Source of the DNA: Amphirosellinia nigrospora
Lineage: Eukaryota; Ascomycota; Sordariomycetes; Xylariales; Xylariaceae
DNA: 64,000 bases
Reading direction: 5' to 3'
NCBI GenBank assembly: GCA_004123355.1
Contig: SCHM01000001.1
Span: forward strand, 2,844,001 to 2,908,000
Shown: piece by piece, positions 61,933 through 64,000 of the stretch
Layout of the letters: every line of letters starts with the position of its first letter
How positions within the stretch are numbered: position 1 is the first letter of the stretch
Made by a program: the position numbers and the translations under genes
The notes under the pieces: model-generated
What the model was told of the DNA's origin: nothing
The model's input: the letters and a program-made list of their open reading frames with translations, nothing else
Database searches by the model: none

Positions 61933-62972
61933 TCACATGGAACAATAATGCCTATGGAAAGGCCACGCCATCTTTTGATGGTCGACGGTGCAATACCACG
62001 CCTTCTGGCACCTGGCGCAAGCCTTGGGCTTGGGCAGTGCGAGACCCAATGCCCGCACCACCTCTCCACGGCCCGGCGCCCCCATCGATCTTTGACCTTT
62101 CGTGCCACCTCCCTCAGCCAGTCGTCGTCGGGACACGGGCCGACGCGCACCGATGTGCGCTTCTCCTCGTCGATCTCGCCCTCGGCCACCGCCTCCTCCT
62201 GTCGAAGAACTCGTCCAGCGTGTCGAGCGCGAAGAGCGCCCGGCCCGCGCGCGCCGGCCCGCGCCCGGCGTCGCCGAACTGCATGGACGATAGGTCGAGC
62301 ACCGAGCTGATCTCGTCCACGCCATGGCGCGAGAAGCCCATCACCGCGTGCACCATGGTCGCGCCTCGCCGTTGACGTGCGTCACGCCCTCGGGAACACC
62401 ACGATGACGTTCGTGTGCCTCGGTTCCACGAGGGTCATCTCCAGGATCCGCCGGCGCCCGATGGCCGTGGTGAAGCTCGCGTCGGGCGGCAGGAGCAGCA
62501 CGCCGCCGCCGTGCCGCCGCCGTGGCGGATCCGTAGGGGCGTGTCGGCCGGGAAGAGGTCGAAGAAGTGCTGTAGCAGCGCGACGGACATGAAACACCCG
62601 TCGTGCGCCTGGACCTGGTAGTATATCGTCTCGAGCCCCTCGTCCCGATGTCGTTCAGGGGGTCCGTCATGGTCGTGGCCAAGGGCCACATGAGCTGGGG
62701 GGGATCCTGGGTAGGGGAGCCGCCGCTCGTCAGGATCCTGGCGACCTCTTTGTCCGTCTCCCCGTCGCCGCGATCGAGCACCACGACCGTCCGCGGTCGC
62801 GAATCGTCGGTCCACGGCTTGTTGGCTAGCTTAACCGTCTGCACCCTTGCCCCGGTCGGCAGACCTCTCTTAGTTTGGTGTGGCGGAAATGTGGCGAGGC
62901 GATGCATTTTTCGTAGTTTAGCAAGACGGCTATGTCTACGAGATCGAGCTCGTCGCCTTGGGAGGTGGCCAT
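61933..62972 (-). CDS. MYND-type zinc-finger protein, frame broken in several places
   Basis: Start ATG 62972: MATSQGDELDLVDIAVLLNY, then VQTVKLANKPWTDDSRPRTV, EVARILTSGG, LETIYYQVQAHDGCFMSVAL, LQHFFDLFPADTPLRI, LLLPPDASFTTAIGRRRILE, MTLVEPRHTNVIVVFPRG, MVHAVMGFSRHGVDEISSVL and, at the end, KACARCQKAWYCTVDHQKMA then WPFHRHYC. The last block is the second half of a MYND zinc finger (protein-protein interaction), with His where most members have the Cys of ECQ. The blocks lie in different frames: breaks near 62875, 62645, 62500, 62390, 62330, 62200 and 62060. Very GC-rich, single exon. The N-terminal domain is not one I can name. Restored length is about 345 residues. A pseudogene cannot be excluded. 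Confidence 0.65.
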
Positions 62973-63776
62973 GGTGCTGGGTGGCGTTGATTTGGAGATC
63001 TAAATATGAAGAGTTTGTGGTGGAAAAAACATGTGGGCGTTCTATCAAGATCTACATCGTCATATACATACCGGGCAGGGGTCCGGATAGCGGTGAGCAA
63101 GAATGTTGAAGGGCTACATTAGACGGTGAAAAAAGTTGTTGCCGGAATAGCATCCCGTCTACTCAACCGTGAATGAACAGCATTTTGCTCATCTACGACG
63201 TTCGCGACGAATTGTTTTATCTCCTATTGTATCAAACTTCATAAGATGGCACCTTTCAAAAACAGGGCATTTGCAAGAGAGCATGGCTCATCAGGCCGAG
63301 TACTATGGTCGCCAGGTTAGTATCCAGGTCGATGATGACCCCTGGTATTATACGTTGGCAGGGATTTTTCTGTTTTTCTTTTTCTTCATCTGTAACCCTG
63401 AATTGAGCTTACTTATGGGACGATAGATGCAAAAGCTTTGCACAACAAGCAAGTACGGACGAACGAAAGCCCTAGTCATCGTAACCCTAGAGAAGAAGGA
63501 AACTCGGAAGTTGAAAGGCATGTCACGGGATGCCGGGCAATAAAACTTGAAGACCTCGTTGGTGCTCCGAAGGGAACAATATGTCAATACGACTTCTAGC
63601 TGTGGTCTAAAAGCAGTACCATCAGTGGAGGTTGAAATTACAAGGAATGAGCGGCCATTCTGATAATATTGTAACGCCATCTTTGTGAGTTGAAGCGACC
63701 CTCGGATACTAATATCACAAAAGTGCTACCATCCTAACATACCCTCCCTCGGGTCAAGAATGAACCCCCCTATGTT
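62973..63776. other. Intergenic region, no gene seen
   Basis: About 800 bases between two minus-strand genes. Open frames on both strands (63169-63426, 63348-63680) have no supporting motif. Confidence 0.5.
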
Positions 63777-64000
63777 TTATTCCCCCGAGCACAGTTCCAG
63801 AATCTCCAAGACCTGCTCCTTCCGCGTCAGCGGCACAGGATTCGCCTTGCAGCACTTATCCTCGAGACTGTTCTCGGCCAGTTCCACCCACTGTCTCTCC
63901 CACGCCGACATCCTTCAAGCTCCTGGGCATGCCCAGCTCGTCGAAGATGGCCCTGAGCGCGTCGCCGAGGTCGCTCTCGCCCTTGGACAGACCGTGCTTC
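63777..64000 (-). CDS. Iron-type alcohol dehydrogenase / maleylacetate reductase-like, C-terminus only
   Basis: The end of a minus-strand gene cut by the window edge. It reads KHGLSKGESDLGDALRAIFD, ELGMPRSLKDVGVG and then, after a frame change near 63900, RQWVELAENSLEDKCCKANP and VPLTRKEQVLEILELCSGE with stop at 63777. The pattern LGMPRSLKDVGV...LAENSL...NPVPLT is the C-terminal helical domain of Fe-dependent alcohol dehydrogenases and maleylacetate reductases; the metal-binding part lies outside the window. The frame change fits a lost GA in a GAGAGA stretch. Confidence 0.65.

Overview
The window is nuclear DNA from a filamentous ascomycete (Pezizomycotina, most likely a Sordariomycete). Genes are interrupted by short spliceosomal introns of about 47-130 nt with GTAAGT/GTATGT donors and CTAAC-like branch points. 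The gene content is typical fungal material: Tup1/RcoA, a UstYa-type (DUF3328) protein, an ankyrin/CorA-like protein, RNase MRP Rmp1 and GPI-anchor enzymes. No species can be named from the sequence alone.

Layout, left to right. 1-2.7 kb: the 3' part of an ankyrin plus CorA-like membrane protein gene (+). 3.6-10.2 kb: two neighbouring minus-strand GPI-anchor genes, the fourth-mannose transferase (SMP3/PIG-Z) and the ethanolamine phosphate transferase LAS21/GPI7. 10.6-15.9 kb: a long HEAT-repeat DUF2428 protein (Trm732/THADA, tRNA ribose methylation partner) (-). 16.5-17.3 kb: TIM23 (+). 18.4-20.0 kb: an unrecognised protein with a short LINGNG repeat (+). 20.2-21.1 kb: an EBP-type sterol isomerase (-). 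22.9-24.9 kb: a proline-rich protein (+). 27.0-31.5 kb: a divergent pair of a Baeyer-Villiger monooxygenase (-) and a beta-lactamase-fold esterase (+), with an NmrA-like protein further on at 33.7-34.9 kb (-). 37.9-39.2 kb: RMP1 (+). 40.8-41.6 kb: TRAPP subunit Trs33 (+). 42.9-44.2 kb: malate dehydrogenase (-). 45.6-46.4 kb: ribosomal protein eL28 (-). 47.3-47.7 kb: a DUF2015/UPF0357 membrane protein (+). 48.9-50.0 kb: ERG3 C-5 sterol desaturase (-). 51.5-52.4 kb: a UstYa-like protein (-). 52.4-59.0 kb: gene-poor, with two tRNA-Gly genes. 59.0-61.1 kb: TUP1/RcoA (+). 61.9-63.0 kb: a MYND zinc-finger protein (-). 63.8-64.0 kb: the C-terminus of an iron-type alcohol dehydrogenase (-), cut by the window edge.

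A striking property of the sequence is that almost every conserved gene carries one or more single-base losses, mostly in short runs of one base. These break the reading frame while the protein on both sides stays well conserved. Essential genes (TIM23, TUP1, MDH, eL28, TRS33) are affected, so the simplest reading is under-called homopolymers in the assembly rather than real pseudogenes. When those bases are allowed for, the hand-spliced exons of SMP3, BVMO, the beta-lactamase-like gene, TRS33 and TUP1 sum to multiples of three.

Other non-gene structure: a 252-bp inverted-repeat transposable element (hAT-like MITE) with a target-site duplication in the promoter region between eL28 and the DUF2015 gene; a recursive-type splice site and tandem repeats in the leader of the proline-rich gene; two GC-AG introns; a 16-nt micro-exon in the BVMO; an in-frame, stop-free intron in TUP1; and many short TACCTA/TAGGTA palindromes between genes. 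I found no clearly new multi-gene system. The best leads are the UstYa-like gene, the BVMO/esterase pair and the MITE.
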